Source: PALSA-926 sp964476835
Lineage (GTDB): Bacteria > Pseudomonadota > Alphaproteobacteria > Micavibrionales > UBA2020
Reading direction: 5' to 3'
Length of the DNA: 6,905 bases
Assembly: GCA_964476835.1 (NCBI GenBank)
Contig: CAYZCE010000044.1
Coordinates: forward strand, 1 to 6,905
Shown: one piece after another, positions 4,804-6,905 of the stretch
Layout of the letters: the number at the start of each line of letters is the position of its first letter
Numbering within the stretch: the first letter of the stretch is position 1
Notes under the pieces: model-generated
Told to the model about the DNA's origin: nothing
Database searches by the model: none
What the model saw: only the letters and a program-made list of their open reading frames with translations
Translations under genes and position numbers: made by a program

Positions 4804-6905
4804 GCGAGCCGGACAAGAAACCGAAAAAAGAACGCCTCGACCCCGGCATGGTGCAGCGCCGCGCCTCCGACCCCACCGTCAGCGCGTGGGTCAACGCCTC
4901 CGCCGGCACCGGCAAGACGAAGGTATTGACCGACCGCGTGCTGCGCCTGATGCTCAAGGGCGCGACGCCCGACCAGATCCTCTGCCTCACCTTCACCCGC
5001 GCGGCCGCCGCCCTGATGACCAACCGCATCCGCGACGAGCTGGCCACCTGGGCCACCTGCGACGACGCGCAGCTTTCCGTCCGCCTCACCAAGCTGATCG
5101 GCCACAAGCCCGACGCCGCCAACATCACCCGCGCGCGCCAGATGTTCGCCGAATTCCTCGACGCGCACGGCGGCATGCGCATCCAGACCATCCACTCCTT
5201 CGCGCAGTCGCTGCTCAAGCGCTTCCCGATTGAAAGCGGCATCCCGCCCTATTTCGACGTGATGGACGACCAGACCGCCGCCGAAGCCCTGCGCGAAGCG
5301 CAGGCCGAAGTGCTCAAGCAGATCCAGAAAGAGCCCGGCTCCGCCCTCGCCAAGGCCGTCAACGCGATCACGCCCGAAGTCTCGGAAGACGACTTCGTCA
5401 GCCTCATCACCGAACTCACCTACCGCCGCGGTCAGCTGATCGCGCTGGTCGAGAGCCACGGCGGCCTCGAAGGCACCATTGATGCCGTCTACCGCCACCT
5501 CAAGGCGCCGCGCGACCTCGATGCGGCAGGCGTGCGCGAGCGGCTGTTCTCCGACAAGGGCGTGGGCGAGTTGATCCCCGACACCGAAGGGCTGTGGGAA
5601 GTGGTGGAAGCGTTCTCTCACGGCACCGATCCTGAGCGCAAGAAAGCCGCTGTGCTGGAGGCCTGGCTTGAGAACCCGAACCGGCGCACCGACCGCGCCG
5701 GCGAATACATCTCGATCTTCCTCACCGCCGAGGGCGAGATCCGCAAGAAACTGACCACCAAGGCCACCGACCACGTCGAGCACATCCTGCAGGCGGAAGC
5801 CGAGCGCCTCCTCGTCGGCCTCGACTTCGTCTCGACGCTCAACGTCGCGCAATATACCGAATCCCTGCTGCGCATGAGCGACGCGATCATGGAGCATTAC
5901 CGCGAGCGCAAACGCTCGCTCAACCTGCTCGACTACGACGACCTGGTGCACAAAGCCAACATCATGATGCAGCAGGACGACGCGGCCGGCTGGGCGCTGG
6001 AGAAGCTGCCGGGCGACTTGCGCCACATCCTCGTCGACGAAGCGCAGGACACCAACCCCGACCAGTGGCGCCTGATCACCTCGATCGCGCAGGAATTCTT
6101 CAACAGCCCCGTGCGCAAGAAGGACCCGACCAACACCATCTTCGTCGTCGGCGACGAAAAGCAGTCGATCTTCTCCTTCCAGCGCGCCAACCCCGCCGAA
6201 TTCGCCGCGCGCAAGAAGCTGTTCGCCGACATGGTCGCCAAGGCCGGCGGCAAGTGGCGCGAAGTCGAGATGGAAATCGCCTTCCGCTCCTCGCCCGCCA
6301 TCACGCAGGCCGTCGATGCGGTCTTCGCCAACCCCGCCGCGGCCGACGGCCTCTTCCAGGATGAAGGCGGCGAGGCCAAGCGTGTGCGCCACAGCCCCTT
6401 CCGCCGCGGCCAGTCCGGCCTCGTCGAGGTGCATCCGCTGATTCAGGCGCAGCCCAAGAAAGATCCGGCACCGTGGTCGCTGCCGCTCGAGATGCAGGGC
6501 GACGAAGACCCGAAGGTCGCCCTCGCCGACAAGATCGCCGACCAGATCAAGGAATGGCTCGACAAGGGCGAGAAGCTCGAAAGCCGCGACCGCCCGATCA
6601 ACCCGGCCGACATCCTGATCCTCGTCCGCCGCCGCTCCGATTTCGTCGACCACGTGGTGCGCGCGCTGAAGAAGCGCGACGTACCCGTCGCCGGCGCCGA
6701 CCGCATGAGCCTGCGCGAGCAGATCGTCGTCATGGACATGACCGCGCTCGGCGAGGCCAGCCTCTTCCCGCAGGACGACTACAAGCTCGCCTGCGTGCTG
6801 AAGTCGCCGCTGATCGGCCTCAACGACCAGCAGCTCGAAGATCTTTGCATCGACCGCCCCGGCAGCCTGTGGGAAACGCTGAAGCAAAAGGCCGCCGAAG
6901 CGGGC
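4800..6905 (+). CDS. addA: AddA, ATP-dependent helicase-nuclease subunit of AddAB (partial, N-terminal 702 codons)
   Basis: AddA is the superfamily 1 (UvrD/Rep-type) 3'-5' motor of the AddAB complex. After a short lysine-rich start (KKPKKE, 6-11), the protein shows Walker A ASAGTGKT (33-40, Lys39), motif Ia LCLTFTRAAAALM (61-73), TIHSF (130-134), Walker B ILVDEAQDTN (410-419, Asp413/Glu414), motif III GDEKQSIFSFQ (451-461) and motif IV AFRSS (494-498, Arg496). Further on come ILVRRR (607-612), GADR (632-635) and LKSPLIG (667-673), all typical of alphaproteobacterial AddA. The frame is intact to the window edge. Family members are about 1150-1200 aa, so motifs V and VI and the C-terminal nuclease lie outside and cannot be judged. 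In motif Ia the usual Lys-Ala-Ala-Ala-x-Glu-Met pattern reads Arg-Ala-Ala-Ala-Ala-Leu-Met. The ATG overlaps the addB stop by four bases and has a good Shine-Dalgarno. Confidence 0.96.
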   Translation, partial: MSEPDKKPKKERLDPGMVQRRASDPTVSAWVNASAGTGKTKVLTDRVLRLMLKGATPDQILCLTFTRAAAALMTNRIRDELATWATCDDAQLSVRLTKLIGHKPDAANITRARQMFAEFLDAHGGMRIQTIHSFAQSLLKRFPIESGIPPYFDVMDDQTAAEALREAQAEVLKQIQKEPGSALAKAVNAITPEVSEDDFVSLITELTYRRGQLIALVESHGGLEGTIDAVYRHLKAPRDLDAAGVRERLFSDKGVGELIPDTEGLWEVVEAFSHGTDPERKKAAVLEAWLENPNRRTDRAGEYISIFLTAEGEIRKKLTTKATDHVEHILQAEAERLLVGLDFVSTLNVAQYTESLLRMSDAIMEHYRERKRSLNLLDYDDLVHKANIMMQQDDAAGWALEKLPGDLRHILVDEAQDTNPDQWRLITSIAQEFFNSPVRKKDPTNTIFVVGDEKQSIFSFQRANPAEFAARKKLFADMVAKAGGKWREVEMEIAFRSSPAITQAVDAVFANPAAADGLFQDEGGEAKRVRHSPFRRGQSGLVEVHPLIQAQPKKDPAPWSLPLEMQGDEDPKVALADKIADQIKEWLDKGEKLESRDRPINPADILILVRRRSDFVDHVVRALKKRDVPVAGADRMSLREQIVVMDMTALGEASLFPQDDYKLACVLKSPLIGLNDQQLEDLCIDRPGSLWETLKQKAAEAG

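Noticed and set aside
4692..6887. 731-codon open frame on the minus strand opposite addA
   Set aside because: It is antisense to addA, which carries all expected helicase motifs; the translation is low-complexity Val/Gly/Asp/Ala-rich with no domain, as expected for the complement of third-position GC-biased codons.
1..6905. Mobile element, CRISPR array, defence island or tRNA genes
   Set aside because: No transposase or integrase motifs, no spaced direct repeats and no tRNA-like folds were seen; nearly all the DNA is taken up by five housekeeping genes.

Overview
The window reads as a piece of a high-GC alphaproteobacterial chromosome. The organism is inferred from two things: the sdhC-sdhD-sdhA gene order with alphaproteobacterial-style sequences, and an AddB/AddA pair of the alphaproteobacterial type (long AddB without a Walker A motif, immediately followed by AddA). 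I cannot name a genus. I see no RNA genes, mobile elements, CRISPR arrays or signs of recent transfer.

Left part (minus strand, 1-1400): the start of a succinate dehydrogenase (respiratory complex II) operon, read right to left as sdhC, sdhD, sdhA. sdhA runs off the left edge after 236 codons; sdhB would be expected beyond it. The junctions are very tight: sdhC and sdhD share one base (TGATG) and sdhD and sdhA share four (ATGA), so translational coupling is likely. All residues expected for covalent FAD, haem b and ubiquinone binding that fall in the window are present.

Middle (1401-1647): a 247-base divergent intergenic region, visibly more AT-rich in its right half. It must hold the promoters of both the sdh operon and addBA. 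It contains weak promoter candidates in each direction, an exact 13-base dyad, an imperfect 19-base dyad and a 7-base tandem duplication. Their function is unknown.

Right part (plus strand, 1648-6905): addB (complete, 1051 aa) and addA (first 702 codons, cut by the right edge), overlapping by ATGA. Together they encode the AddAB helicase-nuclease, which processes double-strand DNA ends and loads RecA, the counterpart of RecBCD. AddB carries a degenerate helicase-like region and a C-terminal PD-(D/E)XK nuclease; AddA carries the ATP-driven UvrD/Rep-type motor, with its own nuclease domain expected beyond the window.

Overall these are two well-known housekeeping systems placed back to back. 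I found no convincing undescribed system. The points worth a second look are small: a G7 tract at the sdhC/sdhD junction where a -1 slip would fuse the two anchors in frame, an AddB that cannot hold an iron-sulfur cluster (one cysteine in the whole protein), lysine-rich inserts and tails in AddB/AddA, substitutions in AddA motif Ia, and the dyads between the two operons.
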